Shown here piece after piece: positions 26,619 through 35,429 of a stretch of 44,891 bases of DNA; within the stretch, counting starts at the first letter, position 1; each line of letters opens with the position of its first letter. The DNA lies in NCBI GenBank assembly GCA_016199525.1, contig JACQGL010000091.1, positions 1 to 44,891 of the forward strand, given 5' to 3'. The DNA is from Armatimonadota bacterium (lineage in GTDB: Bacteria > Armatimonadota > SYMT01 > JACQGL01). The notes beneath the pieces were generated by a model. The model was not told the DNA's origin, searched no databases, and was given only the letters and a program-made list of their open reading frames with translations. The translations under genes were made by a program, and so were the position numbers.

Positions 26619-28406
26619 TTACCCCAGGCGCACGTAGCACTCCGCCTTCTCGCCCAGGTAGTCGCCCCCGTAGGTGAGATCGAGAGTAAGCATATGGGTG
26701 CCCCCAAGGCCCGTAGGCTCGATGCTCCACTCCACGTCGCCCTCGCCATCGGGGGCAATGGTGAGGATCGCGGAATCCGGCGCCGCCCGCCACCCCTCGG
26801 GCAGAATCAGTCGCAGCATGGCCTCCACCCGGTGGCCATAGGGGTTCTGCACCCGCGAGGTGACCTGGAAGCGACCCGTCACCTCCTGCACGTACGGCTC
26901 GAGGGCGAAGACGTGCGGGTTGTAGTGGCGCTCCAGGCAACCACCCGGCGCCAGGGCGCGCATCGCCGCCGCCACCTGTTCTGTCCAGTGGCGCGCCGTG
27001 TGGAAATCCGCCGGCCGAAACAGAAACGGCTGGATATGCGCGGCCAGGAGCCATTCCGGCTCCAGCTGGAGCACCAGATCAATGGAGCGCCGCCAGCCGT
27101 GCAGCGGGTGGCCGCCGTTCAGGCCGCACAGACCACCCGTGCCGCCCCACTGCTGGGGCGGATAGAAGTTATCGCCAGTGAACAGCGCGTGGTGGCCGTC
27201 GATCATCACCTGGTAGGCAGCGTGCAGATCGGTCTGGCCGGGGAAGAAAAAGGCGCGGAAGGTGTACTCGCGCCACTTGAAGACTTCCGCCTCCAGGAGG
27301 CGCCGATCCACCCGGGCGCCTCGCTCGGGCAGCCAGGGGCGACGGAACCGGTGCGGCATCTCGATGGCGTCCGCAATCGCCTCATGCGCCCAGACCTCCA
27401 GCTCGCCCCGCAACCGCTCGCGGAGCGGCTCGATCCCCTCCACATGGTCGCAGTGGATGTGCGTGATCAGGTTGACCTCGATCCGCCGTTCACCGAGGCA
27501 GGCGTGGTACTGCTCCCAGAACGATTCGGGCAGCGGGCCGGCGTTGTCCACCATCAGCACGGGGCCGGTATCCGAGACGAGGAAGTAGCTGTTGTTCCAC
27601 ACCCAGAGGTGAGCGGAGATTTGTATCAGTCGATCCCCAACCGGCCGGATGAGGCGCTTTGCGGCGGGCCGGCCCGGGCAGATCGTATCCTTCAGCTCGC
27701 CGAGGGTGCGCAGTGCCTCCTCCGTCTGCGCCAGTGCCGCAGGCACATCCCGATCCGTCACCGGTCCGTGCGATGGGCACAGGGCATCGGGGCGTTGCTG
27801 GCGCAGGGCGCGGAGAGACTCAGCAGCCTGGCGAGCGCCCGCGCCGGTGTAGTGGTCCGTCTCCAGGTGATAAGGCTCGTAAATCTTACCCGCGGAGTGG
27901 ATTACGTCCCCACAGAAAGCGAGCCGCCGCCCCCCCACGTCTACCAGGTAGCCGATCTGGTGGTCGAGGTGGCCCGGGAGCGCCAGCGTTTCCAGATCGA
28001 ACGGCCCCCAGGGGATGCGCGCCCCCGGCGTTACCTCGAACCGGGCCCGCGGGATCGGGCGCGGAGGGTTAAACCGGCCGATGTAAGCGCGCAGCAGCGG
28101 GGTGACCTGGCGCAGGTCGGTTCGCTCCTCGGCGGCGACGAAAGCGCGCGCCTCCTGTGGGAAGCGCAGCGGCACGCCGCGCTCCGCCACCCGATTGGCA
28201 GCCTGGCACTGGTCGCGGTGGGCGTGCGTGAAGTAGACCCCATCCAGAAAGTGGATGCCCAGCGCGCCCAGCGCATCCAGGACGGCCCCCGAGCCCAGGT
28301 CGATCAGCAGCGCGCGGTCACCATCCTTGAGGATGTAGACGTTGCAGCAATCCTCGAACCGAAAAACCGATTCCAGACCGGCGACGGATTGAAGGCGCGG
28401 GGCCAT
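26619..28406 (-). CDS. Double metallo-beta-lactamase-fold protein with C-terminal beta domain
   Basis: A 595-residue protein with two MBL domains. The first (about 10-235) has HAHRDQ at 61-66, where the last His of HxHxDH is replaced by Gln, plus GHLDHQ (145-150), a GD at 166-167 and PSHGP (212-215). The second (about 255-480) has the canonical HIHCDH (316-321), PGQTDLH and a TGDNFY segment. Residues about 500-595 look like a beta-sandwich tail. The first site may therefore bind metals differently or be specialised, as in QHH variants. GGGAG lies 7 bases before the ATG. The function is unknown; a fused pair suggests dimer-like packing in one chain. Confidence 0.85.
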   Translation of the reverse strand: MAPRLQSVAGLESVFRFEDCCNVYILKDGDRALLIDLGSGAVLDALGALGIHFLDGVYFTHAHRDQCQAANRVAERGVPLRFPQEARAFVAAEERTDLRQVTPLLRAYIGRFNPPRPIPRARFEVTPGARIPWGPFDLETLALPGHLDHQIGYLVDVGGRRLAFCGDVIHSAGKIYEPYHLETDHYTGAGARQAAESLRALRQQRPDALCPSHGPVTDRDVPAALAQTEEALRTLGELKDTICPGRPAAKRLIRPVGDRLIQISAHLWVWNNSYFLVSDTGPVLMVDNAGPLPESFWEQYHACLGERRIEVNLITHIHCDHVEGIEPLRERLRGELEVWAHEAIADAIEMPHRFRRPWLPERGARVDRRLLEAEVFKWREYTFRAFFFPGQTDLHAAYQVMIDGHHALFTGDNFYPPQQWGGTGGLCGLNGGHPLHGWRRSIDLVLQLEPEWLLAAHIQPFLFRPADFHTARHWTEQVAAAMRALAPGGCLERHYNPHVFALEPYVQEVTGRFQVTSRVQNPYGHRVEAMLRLILPEGWRAAPDSAILTIAPDGEGDVEWSIEPTGLGGTHMLTLDLTYGGDYLGEKAECYVRLG

Positions 28407-28500
28407 CGGACACTCCCGGGCCAGGAGGACGGAAAGGAATGCGATGGAACGTTCGCTGCCCGGGAAGGTGACTCCTCTGGAGGCGGCGAGGGGAAGGCAA

Positions 28501-29211
28501 TCAATCGTGCAGGCGCCCCATCAACTCCCAAAGGAAGCTGCCTACCAGCGAGTGGCCTGTGAAGCTGCGGACGAGCGCTTCTACCGCCATCAGCAGCACC
28601 AGTACCGCTCCCACCTGCACCAACCGCCGGCGGGCGGCGAGGGACAGGGCCCGCGCAATCAGCCCGAAGGCGAACAACGCCGGGGTGGTGCCCACCGCGT
28701 AGGCGGCCAGCACGGCGCCTCCCAGCGCTGCGCTGCCGTAGCCCGCAGCGGCCACGACCATCATGTGCAGCGCTCCGCAGGGCAGGAATCCTACCAGCAG
28801 TCCAATGGCGAGGGGCCGCCACGGGGCGTCACTCACCAGCACCTGTCCCATCCGCTTCCGGAACCAGCTGCTGCCCGCGATCTTCGGTTCCAGCGGCAGC
28901 CTCACGCCGGGGATGACGCCGAGCATCCCCAGCGCAAAGAGCGCCATCAGCACGCCCGCCACCAGGCTGGCGGGCCGGAGCCATCCGGCCAGTTGCCCTA
29001 CAGAGTTCAGAACGCCTCCCAGCGCACCGCCAATCGTGCCGAGGGTGGTGAACGTCGCCAGCCGGCCCAGGTTGAAGAGCGCGTGGTCCACCCAGCCGCC
29101 GGAGGTGCGGCGCGCGGCATAGGCGGCCACAAACATGCCGCACATGCCCACGCAGTGGCCGCTCATCACCAGCCCGGTGACCAGTCCGAACCCGATCGCC
29201 TGCCACACCAT
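28501..29211 (-). CDS. TauE/SafE or UreH-like membrane protein
   Basis: A 236-residue integral membrane protein with about six helices. It starts with GFGLVTGLVMSGHCVGMCGMFVAAYA, the GHCxGMCG motif typical of the UreH_2/DsbD-like TauE-related family, and has a second LPCGALHMMVVAAAG motif near residue 140. Paired cysteines in the two motifs fit metal or thiol transfer; members are annotated as sulfite exporter TauE/SafE family and are often near copper or heavy-metal genes, none of which is here. Only a weak AAGACAGG precedes the ATG. It lies 94 bases upstream of the double MBL gene and may be in its transcript. Confidence 0.8.
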   Translation of the reverse strand: MVWQAIGFGLVTGLVMSGHCVGMCGMFVAAYAARRTSGGWVDHALFNLGRLATFTTLGTIGGALGGVLNSVGQLAGWLRPASLVAGVLMALFALGMLGVIPGVRLPLEPKIAGSSWFRKRMGQVLVSDAPWRPLAIGLLVGFLPCGALHMMVVAAAGYGSAALGGAVLAAYAVGTTPALFAFGLIARALSLAARRRLVQVGAVLVLLMAVEALVRSFTGHSLVGSFLWELMGRLHD

Positions 29212-29881
29212 ACCTGTCTTGCGCTCCCGATCTCGCGCCGTTATGTCGAAAGTATCCTGTCCGCCGTGCCGTCCGCGTTATCGTATCATCTAGCGCATCT
29301 TGCTCTGGCTGCCTCCGCACCCCGGAGTAGCGGTTCAGGCTCGCCCTGGGGTGCAGGACCGATCTCGGATCCCCCGCGCGGACACCCATCCGCGCTCTGG
29401 AAGGAGGCGCTGGCGCGCAGATCCGGGCAAGAGGAAGGCGCCCTGGTGGGGGCCGGGGTGTCACACCACCGCCCTCCGGGGTAACAACTTACCAGGTACC
29501 GACGCCGCACCGCCCAACGCGAGAGGAGCGAACGGCCTGGCCGGCGAACGGAGGACCAACCCTCACCGCCCGAGGTCTACCTCACCGGCCAGCGTCCCGA
29601 AAGCTTTTGGGATCCGCACCGTTGATCCGCCCGGTCGTATCTTCGGAGGCATACGAGGCAGTGCTGGGGGGCAGATCGCGTCTTTGTACGCGAGCCTGGC
29701 TGCCTGCCCCGAAATCTTTCTGGGACTTCTTACTGAGTAGGCTATATGGGTTACTCTTAGTTCTCACTGTTACTCGAATGGCTGGCGCCTGGGAGTAGGA
29801 GTAAGGGCAGGAACACGATTGACAGGCCAGAATTCATCGAGGCCGGCATCCTCCACCGCCGGATGTCTCGGAGGATCAGGG
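29212..29881. other. 670-base hairpin-rich region without a gene
   Basis: No frame looks coding. Several pairings are visible: CCTGGT (29442-29447) with ACCAGG (29491-29496); CTGGCCGG (29537-29544) with CCGGCCAG (29585-29592) enclosing GAGG-TCTA-CCTC; a TCCCGAA/TTTGGGA stem with tetraloop AGCT (29595-29612); CGTAT/ATACG (29636-29655); GGCAG/CTGCC (29670-29704) enclosing CGCGT/ACGCG; and a second CCCCGAAA/TTTCTGGG hairpin (29707-29724). The density fits a structured RNA or a multi-hairpin leader of the downstream oxidoreductase gene, but no known RNA family was recognised. Confidence 0.4.
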
Positions 29882-30868
29882 ATGGGTGAGCCGCTGCGAG
29901 TGGCCGTGGTCGGCGCCCACGGCATCGGGAAACATCACGCCAAGTGGCTGGCCAGTATCGGCTGCGAGGTGACCGCCATCTACGGAACCACCGCGGTCAG
30001 CGTCGAGCAGGCCGCCGCTGTGCTCCGCGACACCGCCAGCTTCCGCGGGCGCGCGTTCAGCGACTGGCGCGCCTTCCTCCAGGAGGGAGACTTCGTCGCT
30101 GCCAGCGTCTGCTCGCCCGCAGAGGCGCACTACAAGAACGTGCTGGACCTGCTGCGCGCGGGCAAGCACGTCTTGTGTGAGAAGCCGCTGGTGTGGGACT
30201 GGCGCCATACCCCCGAGCGAATGGTGGCCGCGGCGTGGGAGATGGTGGCCACCGCCGCCGCCGGCAACCGCATCCTTGCCGTCAACGCCCAGTATCCGGC
30301 GGCGCTGCCTGCCATCCAGGCGCTGCGGCGAGAGCTGAAGGGCAAGGATACGCCGTTCAAGCGCTTTGATTGTCTGATGGAGACCCGGGGTCGTCCCCGT
30401 AGCCCCCACGGGGCCGCGGAGGTCTGGGTGGACTTAGGCCCCCATCCGCTGGCGTGCGTTTATGTGCTGGCCGGCGGGGGCGGCATCCGCTGGGATACGT
30501 TGTCGCAATGCGGGAAGGATCTGGAGACAGAGGTCCGCTTCTTATGGGAGGGCCCGCGCGGTGAGCTGCCAGTGACCATCGTCTTGCGCCGCATCACGAA
30601 CGCCTCGCCCAGGCGCCGCTTCGGAGAAGGGGAAATAGAGATCGATTACGAAGGGCGAAATCAGGACGGCGAGTTCGTGGCCGTTCTCATCGCCCGCGGC
30701 CGCGAGTGGGTGACGCCCGACTTTATGCGCGTCTCATTGGAGCGGTTCGTGGAAGCGGTGCGCACCGGCGATCCGGCGCGGGCAGTGGTCACCGGCGAGG
30801 CAGCGGCTCACCAGATGGAGGCGCTGGTCGGCGTTTGGGCGCGCTGCTGGAGCGCCGTGGGCCGCTAA
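29882..30868 (+). CDS. Gfo/Idh/MocA-family oxidoreductase
   Basis: A 328-residue protein with an N-terminal Rossmann fold (VAVVGAHGIGKHHAKWL, about 6-22), the sugar-dehydrogenase motif HVLCEKPL around residues 95-102, and a C-terminal alpha/beta substrate domain (about 130-320). Family members oxidise or reduce sugars, inositols or biliverdin with NAD(P). The catalytic Lys of CEKP is present. The ATG at 29882 has GGAGG 7 bases upstream. The neighbours (Nif3-like protein, DapA-like aldolase, UROD-family protein) give no clear pathway. Confidence 0.9.
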   Translation: MGEPLRVAVVGAHGIGKHHAKWLASIGCEVTAIYGTTAVSVEQAAAVLRDTASFRGRAFSDWRAFLQEGDFVAASVCSPAEAHYKNVLDLLRAGKHVLCEKPLVWDWRHTPERMVAAAWEMVATAAAGNRILAVNAQYPAALPAIQALRRELKGKDTPFKRFDCLMETRGRPRSPHGAAEVWVDLGPHPLACVYVLAGGGGIRWDTLSQCGKDLETEVRFLWEGPRGELPVTIVLRRITNASPRRRFGEGEIEIDYEGRNQDGEFVAVLIARGREWVTPDFMRVSLERFVEAVRTGDPARAVVTGEAAAHQMEALVGVWARCWSAVGR

Positions 30869-30884
30869 TCGATCTGTTGGACCG

Positions 30885-31022
30885 CAAAGACTCGTAGGAG
30901 TGGCAAGGGACTTGGGAAAGTGCAGAGAGCAGGAGAAGAGGCACGCGGCCTCCCGAACTCTCATTCCCTCACTCTCCCTGCTATGCCCATACATCCATAC
31001 ATCCGCACCACCGCCGGGCGAC
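30885..31022. repeat. Purine/pyrimidine-rich intergenic element
   Basis: Purine-rich words (GTGCAGAGAGCAGGAGAAGAGGC) on the left and pyrimidine-rich words (CTCATTCCCTCACTCTCCCTGC, then CCATACATCCATACATCCG) on the right are loosely complementary. The right part repeats CATACATC twice. It fills the gap before the Nif3-like gene. Confidence 0.4.
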
Positions 31023-31037
31023 TGGATGGAGGCTGGC

Positions 31038-31793
31038 GTGGCATCTCGCAAGGCGATCATCCGCTATCTCGACGAAGCCCTGGATGTTAAGGGAACGCCC
31101 GACTACGGCCCTCAAGGGCTTCAGGTGGAAGGCAAGGAAGAGGTCCGGCGGGTAGCCACCGCCGTCTCCAGCTCCCGGCAGCTGTTCGAGCAGGCAGCGG
31201 ACTGGGGCGCCGATCTGATTATGGTACATCACGGCCTCTTCTGGGACCGAACGCCCCGTACCGTGCTGAGCGTGATGCGCCGCCGGCTGGGCGTGCTGCT
31301 GGCGCACGACATCAACCTGGCCGCCTATCACCTGTGCCTGGATCGCCACCCGGAGTTCGGCAATAACATCCTGGCCGCACGTGGCCTCGGTTTGGAGAAT
31401 CTGGAGCCGTTCGGGGAGCATAATGGCGTCCTGATTGGCTACCAGGGCACCCTCCCCGACCTGTCCCTGGCCGACCTGGCGGCGCGCGTGCAGGCATTCT
31501 TCGGCCGAGAGCCGCTTGTCTTTCCCTACGGCGCGGACGTAATCCGCACGGTAGGCATCATTACCGGCGGCGCGCAGGGCGATCTTTCGCAGGCGATTGA
31601 CGCGGGGCTGGACGCGTTCATCACGGGAGAAGTAGGCGAATTCGTAATGCATACTGCGCGTGAAGGATGCATCCATTACCTGGCGGCGGGCCACTACGCC
31701 ACCGAGACGACGGGCATCCGCGCCCTGGGCGAACACGTGGCAGCACGGTTCAGCGTGGAAGCGCGCTTCTTCGACCTGCCCAACCCGGCTTAG
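31038..31793 (+). CDS. Nif3-like dinuclear metal-centre protein
   Basis: A 251-residue protein of the Nif3/YbgI family, which forms hexamers with a two-metal site; cellular function is not settled (links to GTP cyclohydrolase-type activity have been proposed). Ligand motifs are visible: IMVHHGLFW (His-His), AHDINLAAYHLCLD, and HYATET near the C-terminus. The GTG at 31038 is preferred: GGAGG at 31028-31032 precedes it by 5 bases, and the upstream part of the frame is inside a repeat element. The next gene is 343 bases away. Confidence 0.9.
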   Translation: MASRKAIIRYLDEALDVKGTPDYGPQGLQVEGKEEVRRVATAVSSSRQLFEQAADWGADLIMVHHGLFWDRTPRTVLSVMRRRLGVLLAHDINLAAYHLCLDRHPEFGNNILAARGLGLENLEPFGEHNGVLIGYQGTLPDLSLADLAARVQAFFGREPLVFPYGADVIRTVGIITGGAQGDLSQAIDAGLDAFITGEVGEFVMHTAREGCIHYLAAGHYATETTGIRALGEHVAARFSVEARFFDLPNPA

Positions 31794-32136
31794 CGTGCTG
31801 CTATTGGGACGCGGGGAAACCTGAAGTTCATATTCGCAGCGTTGGCACGTTACTACGTTGGCACGTAAGGGTGTTAGCACAGGGGAACGTTTAATCGGCC
31901 AACGCACTACCGCCTGCTGAATCGATACCGGATTTCCTGGTGCTTGGTAACTTCGTGGTGCACGGAGCGCCTGCTACGGACATCCCGCGCCGGGGGGCGG
32001 ACGTAGGGCAAGCGCTCCGCTTCGCGAATGGGTGCGGGACGCAGTGCGAGCCGAAGATCAGAGCGATTCCGAAAATGCGCTGGCACGAGCGTACGCCGTG
32101 GCGGGCTACCGTCCGGCTCGCCACGGGAGAGCGGTT
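31794..32136. other. 343-base gap with short tandem repeats
   Basis: CGTTGGCACGT occurs at 31840-31850 and 31856-31866 (period 16), followed by a weaker copy GTGTTAGCAC at 31871-31880. Nothing else gene-like is seen; the rightward frame that runs into the DapA-family gene is open from 32032 but not conserved before the ATG at 32137. Confidence 0.4.
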
Positions 32137-33009
32137 ATGATCGGCAAGGAAAAGAGCCTGACGGGAATCGTCGTCGCCACGCTGACGCCTTACGAGCAGG
32201 ACGGCCGGGTGGACTACGGTTTGGCGCGGGAGCACGTGGCCTGGCTCGTGGAGGCGGGCATCTCCGTGGTTGCTCCCGTGGGTACGACGGGAGAATTTCT
32301 CTATCTTTCCGAGGAGGAGAAAGCGGCCCTGGTGCGCGCCGCGGTGGCGGGCGCCGGCGGACGGGCGCGGGTGATTGCGGGCATCTGGGCCCGCGACCCC
32401 GCCGAAGTGAGGCGATTGGGCCGCGCCGCGGCGGATGCGGGCGCAGACGCCGTCTATCTCACTACCCCGATCTACTACCCCCACAGCGACGACTCCCTCT
32501 ACCGGTGGTACGCAAACGCCCGGGCTGCCACTCCACTGCCGCTGCTGTGCTACAACATCCCACAGTACGCCCGCAACGAGCTCAGCGTGTCCCTGGTAGA
32601 GCGGCTGGTCGCGGGCGGCATCGTGGAGGGCATCAAGGACAGTACCGGGAAGGAGGAGCGGCTGATGGCGCTCCTGGCCGCGGTGGGGAAGCGGACCCTG
32701 GTCTACGGCGCCAGCGATTCGTTTGCGCTGCGCTCGCGCCACCTGGGAGCGCACGGCTTCGTCTCCGCGCTGGCGAACATCTACCCCCGCGCCTTTCTGC
32801 GTATCTGGCAGCGCGACGCCAGTGCCCAGGCGGCCATCGATCGTATCCGCGCCGCCGTCAAGGGCTACGGCGGGATCGCCGGCCTTAAACACTTACTGGC
32901 GCGCCGAGGCTTCCCGTTCGGGGACACGCGCCTGCCCTTCAGCGAACTCTCGCCGGCGGGACGCACGGAGCTGGATCGCATCCTGGCGGATCTAGGGGAG
33001 TTGGACTGA
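32137..33009 (+). CDS. DapA-family aldolase (dihydrodipicolinate synthase-like)
   Basis: A 290-residue TIM-barrel lyase of the dihydrodipicolinate synthase/N-acetylneuraminate lyase family. It has the GTTGEF motif (about 49-54), YNIP with the catalytic Tyr (about 140), and the Schiff-base lysine in EGIKDSTG (about 167). True DapA normally has an Arg for the dicarboxylate carboxyl, which I could not confirm, and it stands away from lysine genes; it could be a sugar-acid aldolase instead. GAGAG precedes the ATG at 32137. The gene is 40 bases upstream of the UROD-family gene, so they are probably co-transcribed. Confidence 0.85.
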   Translation: MIGKEKSLTGIVVATLTPYEQDGRVDYGLAREHVAWLVEAGISVVAPVGTTGEFLYLSEEEKAALVRAAVAGAGGRARVIAGIWARDPAEVRRLGRAAADAGADAVYLTTPIYYPHSDDSLYRWYANARAATPLPLLCYNIPQYARNELSVSLVERLVAGGIVEGIKDSTGKEERLMALLAAVGKRTLVYGASDSFALRSRHLGAHGFVSALANIYPRAFLRIWQRDASAQAAIDRIRAAVKGYGGIAGLKHLLARRGFPFGDTRLPFSELSPAGRTELDRILADLGELD

Positions 33010-33049
33010 TGCCGCGCGGGCGTCGCGGATCGTTCCCAGGAATCCTCTT

Positions 33050-34147
33050 ATGCAAGTCGGCGCCCGGGAATACCTGGAGTATATGACGCTTCAGAAGAAC
33101 GATCTCCCGTTCTTCACCGAGATTTTCGGCCTGCTGGTGGGGGTCGAGGAGGAGTGGCGCACACAGGGCGCCAGCGAGGAGGAGATCTCCCTGGAAGCAT
33201 TTGATTTCGACCGCTTCCAGTTCCATTCCGTGGCGGCCAATACCGGTCAGTTGGGCGGCCTCACGGCTGAAGTGCTGGAGGATACACCGGAGCACACCCT
33301 CCAGCGCGATGGCCTCGGTCGGATCACGCGCCTGTGCAAGGGGTACGCCACTATCGCCCTGCCGCTGAACTATCCGGTCAGCTCCCGGGATGACTGGGAG
33401 CGGCTAAAGCCGTTCTTCACCTTCTCCGAAGAGCGCTTCTCCCCGGGCTGGCTGGAGAACGCGCAACGGGCGCGGGAGGAGGGTTATATCCTGCGCGTAT
33501 CCATCCCCGGAGGCTTCGATCTGCCTCGGGAATTGATGGGCGATGCCGCCGCATGCCTGGCTTACTACGAGCAGCCGGGCCTGATGCGTGATATTCTGGC
33601 CACCATCCAGGAGACCGCCTGCCGGGTCATCGATAGAGTAACCGCGCAGGTGCGGGTGGACGTGCTGCTCGTCCACGAGGATATGGCGGGACGCAGCGGC
33701 CCACTGATTGGGCCGCGCCAGGTGGCCGAGTTCATCGCGCCTTATTACCGGGCCGTATGGGAACTTGTGAAGAGCCGAGGCGGCGTGCTATTCCAGCAAG
33801 ACTCTGATGGGGACCTGGGTCCGGTGCTGGCTCCCCTGACGGATGTGGGAATGAATTTCACCTACCCCTGCGAGTCCCAGGCGGGCATGGATGTCGTGAA
33901 ACTGCGCCAGCGCTTCGGCCCGGGCCTGCGGATGATGGGCGGCATCGACAAGATGGCGCTGCGCCAGTCGCCGCAGGCGATCGATCGGGAACTGGAGGCC
34001 AAGATCCCGTTCATGATCCAGGCGCCGGGCTACATCATTGCCCTGGACCACCGGATCCCCAACGGGGTGACGATTGCCAATTACCGCTACTACGTGCGCC
34101 GTGTGCGCGAGATCGTGGCGCGGGAGCGCAAGCGCCGTTCGCGGTGA
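33050..34147 (+). CDS. Uroporphyrinogen decarboxylase-family protein, probably a methyltransferase
   Basis: A 365-residue TIM-barrel protein of the UROD superfamily. It has a DVLLVHEDMAGRSGPLIGP segment (about 202-221), a GVLFQQDSDGD segment and a GGIDKMALRQSP motif, matching the group of UROD-like proteins abundant in Armatimonadota and related lineages rather than heme-pathway HemE, which would carry other motifs. Some members of the superfamily transfer methyl groups from corrinoid proteins. No corrinoid protein or heme gene is nearby. AGGA precedes the ATG weakly. A strong hairpin ends the gene. Confidence 0.82.
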   Translation: MQVGAREYLEYMTLQKNDLPFFTEIFGLLVGVEEEWRTQGASEEEISLEAFDFDRFQFHSVAANTGQLGGLTAEVLEDTPEHTLQRDGLGRITRLCKGYATIALPLNYPVSSRDDWERLKPFFTFSEERFSPGWLENAQRAREEGYILRVSIPGGFDLPRELMGDAAACLAYYEQPGLMRDILATIQETACRVIDRVTAQVRVDVLLVHEDMAGRSGPLIGPRQVAEFIAPYYRAVWELVKSRGGVLFQQDSDGDLGPVLAPLTDVGMNFTYPCESQAGMDVVKLRQRFGPGLRMMGGIDKMALRQSPQAIDRELEAKIPFMIQAPGYIIALDHRIPNGVTIANYRYYVRRVREIVARERKRRSR

Positions 34148-34228
34148 CCGGCAGCCTCCTGACATAAGCCCGCGCGTCGCCGTTGAGCGCCTGGGGCGCT
34201 CATCCAGTTCTGGCTGCCGCACGCAAGC

Positions 34229-34260
34229 GGCGGGCGCCCCGTACCTCCGGAGCGCCCGCC
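34229..34260. terminator. Bidirectional terminator between the UROD-family gene and sod
   Basis: GGCGGGCGC-C-CCG and CGG-A-GCGCCCGCC form a 12-bp stem with one mismatch around TACCTC; on the plus strand it is followed by AATTTGTT. It lies between convergent genes. Confidence 0.65.
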
Positions 34261-34287
34261 AATTTGTTGCCTGCGACGGCGAATGGC

Positions 34288-34908
34288 CTACCTGGCGTGC
34301 GTCGCGGCGGCAAACCGCTTGGCCACCGCGTTCCAGTTGACGACATTCCACCAGGCGTTCAGGTACTCGGCGCGCCGCCACTGATACTTCAGGTAGTAGG
34401 CGTGCTCCCACACGTCCACGCCCAGGATCGGGATCTGGCCGTCCATCAGTGGGCTATCCTGGTTGGCGGTGCTGAGGACCTTGAGCTGGCTGCCATCTAA
34501 CACCAGCCAGGCCCAGCCGCTGCCGAACCGCTTCACGCCCGCGTCGTTGATCGCCGCCTTGAGCCGGTCCACACTGTCGCACGCGGCATTGATGGCATCC
34601 GCCAGGGCGCCCGATGGGGTACCGCCGCCACCCGGGCCCATGATCTCCCAGAACATCGTATGGTTCGCGTGCCCGCCGCCATTGTTGCGGACGGCGGTGC
34701 GGATGGCTTCCGGCACGGAGTTGATATTCCGCAGGATCTCCTCGACGGTCTTGTTTCGGAGATCGGGATACTCCTTGAGCGCGGCGTTCAGGTTGTTGAC
34801 GTAGGTACCGTGGTGGCGATCGTGGTGGATCTCCATTGTCTGGGCGTCGATGTACGGCTCGAGCGCATCAAAAGCGTACGGCAGGGCCGGCAGAACGAAC
34901 TCTGGCAT
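34288..34908 (-). CDS. Superoxide dismutase, Mn/Fe family
   Basis: A 206-residue enzyme that dismutates superoxide to oxygen and hydrogen peroxide in the cytoplasm (no signal peptide). The metal ligands are His28 ([13 protein letters not shown] region), a His in [14 protein letters not shown], and Asp/His in [11 protein letters not shown]. The WAWLVLDG and GGGGTPSG segments fit the Mn-type group, but metal use cannot be settled from sequence alone. GGGGGA lies just before the ATG. It stands alone and converges on the UROD-family gene. Confidence 0.95.
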   Translation of the reverse strand: MPEFVLPALPYAFDALEPYIDAQTMEIHHDRHHGTYVNNLNAALKEYPDLRNKTVEEILRNINSVPEAIRTAVRNNGGGHANHTMFWEIMGPGGGGTPSGALADAINAACDSVDRLKAAINDAGVKRFGSGWAWLVLDGSQLKVLSTANQDSPLMDGQIPILGVDVWEHAYYLKYQWRRAEYLNAWWNVVNWNAVAKRFAAATHAR

Positions 34909-35429
34909 GTTTTCCCCCAGTTTTTCAGGCGTCGTTGATTACCCCAGGGGCGCACACAGCGTCCGGGGAGCGGGAGGGTTGGGAGGGCGGGCGCACGGAA
35001 GTACGGGCGCGTAGGATATGGTGAATACGGAACTATCCGGACGCGAACGCCCTGAGTCCCGAATACCCATACTTCCACGCACTTACACCCCCACTTTCCG
35101 AATCGGCATCTGTGAGGCTGGCAGATGGGGTCGGCAGGGGTCGCCGCTTGCCTGGTACTGCCACCTCGCTTTGAGAATCCTGTGCCGCCGATGCCCCTTC
35201 AGAGCGACGTTCGCGGCGGAATGCGGCTGCCGAACCACCAGCCTCGCGGTAGTCCACTGAATCAGGGCATCTCCCGCCAACCGTGGCTGCACCCTGCAGG
35301 GAACGGACGCCGCTCCGTTCCTGGCGACGGCAATCGAAGGGATAAAAAGTGGGTAGAATACAGCAGCAGAGTGGCGGCCGTGCCGTAGGCAAGAGCAGTA
35401 GCCGCCTGGATCTAGCTAAGGAGGTAACG
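34909..35429. other. 521-base gap with inverted repeat, hairpin and possible promoter
   Basis: It contains a long imperfect inverted repeat (34978-35095), a perfect 8-bp hairpin GGAACGGA/TCCGTTCC (35300-35321) and TAGAAT (35354-35359), which could be a -10 box for the exported-protein gene that starts at 35430, although its -35 region is poor. No gene is seen. Confidence 0.4.
34978..35095. repeat. Imperfect inverted repeat with CGGAAGTACGGG words
   Basis: GCGCACGGAAGTACGGG...GAATACGGAACTA on the left is complementary, with mismatches, to TGAGTCCCGAATACCCATACTTCCACGCAC on the right. Confidence 0.5.

Noticed and set aside
24136-27054. A 972-codon minus-strand frame over the HEAT, DUF123 and Eis-like genes
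   Set aside because: It overlaps several well-supported genes on the other strand and shows low-complexity Arg/Pro/Gly composition.
29819-29824. TTGACA as a -35 box for the Gfo/Idh/MocA gene
   Set aside because: No plausible -10 hexamer lies 16-18 bases downstream.
31840-31880. The short direct repeats as a CRISPR array
   Set aside because: Only two exact 11-base copies with a 5-base spacing exist, far too short for CRISPR repeats and spacers, and no cas gene is near.
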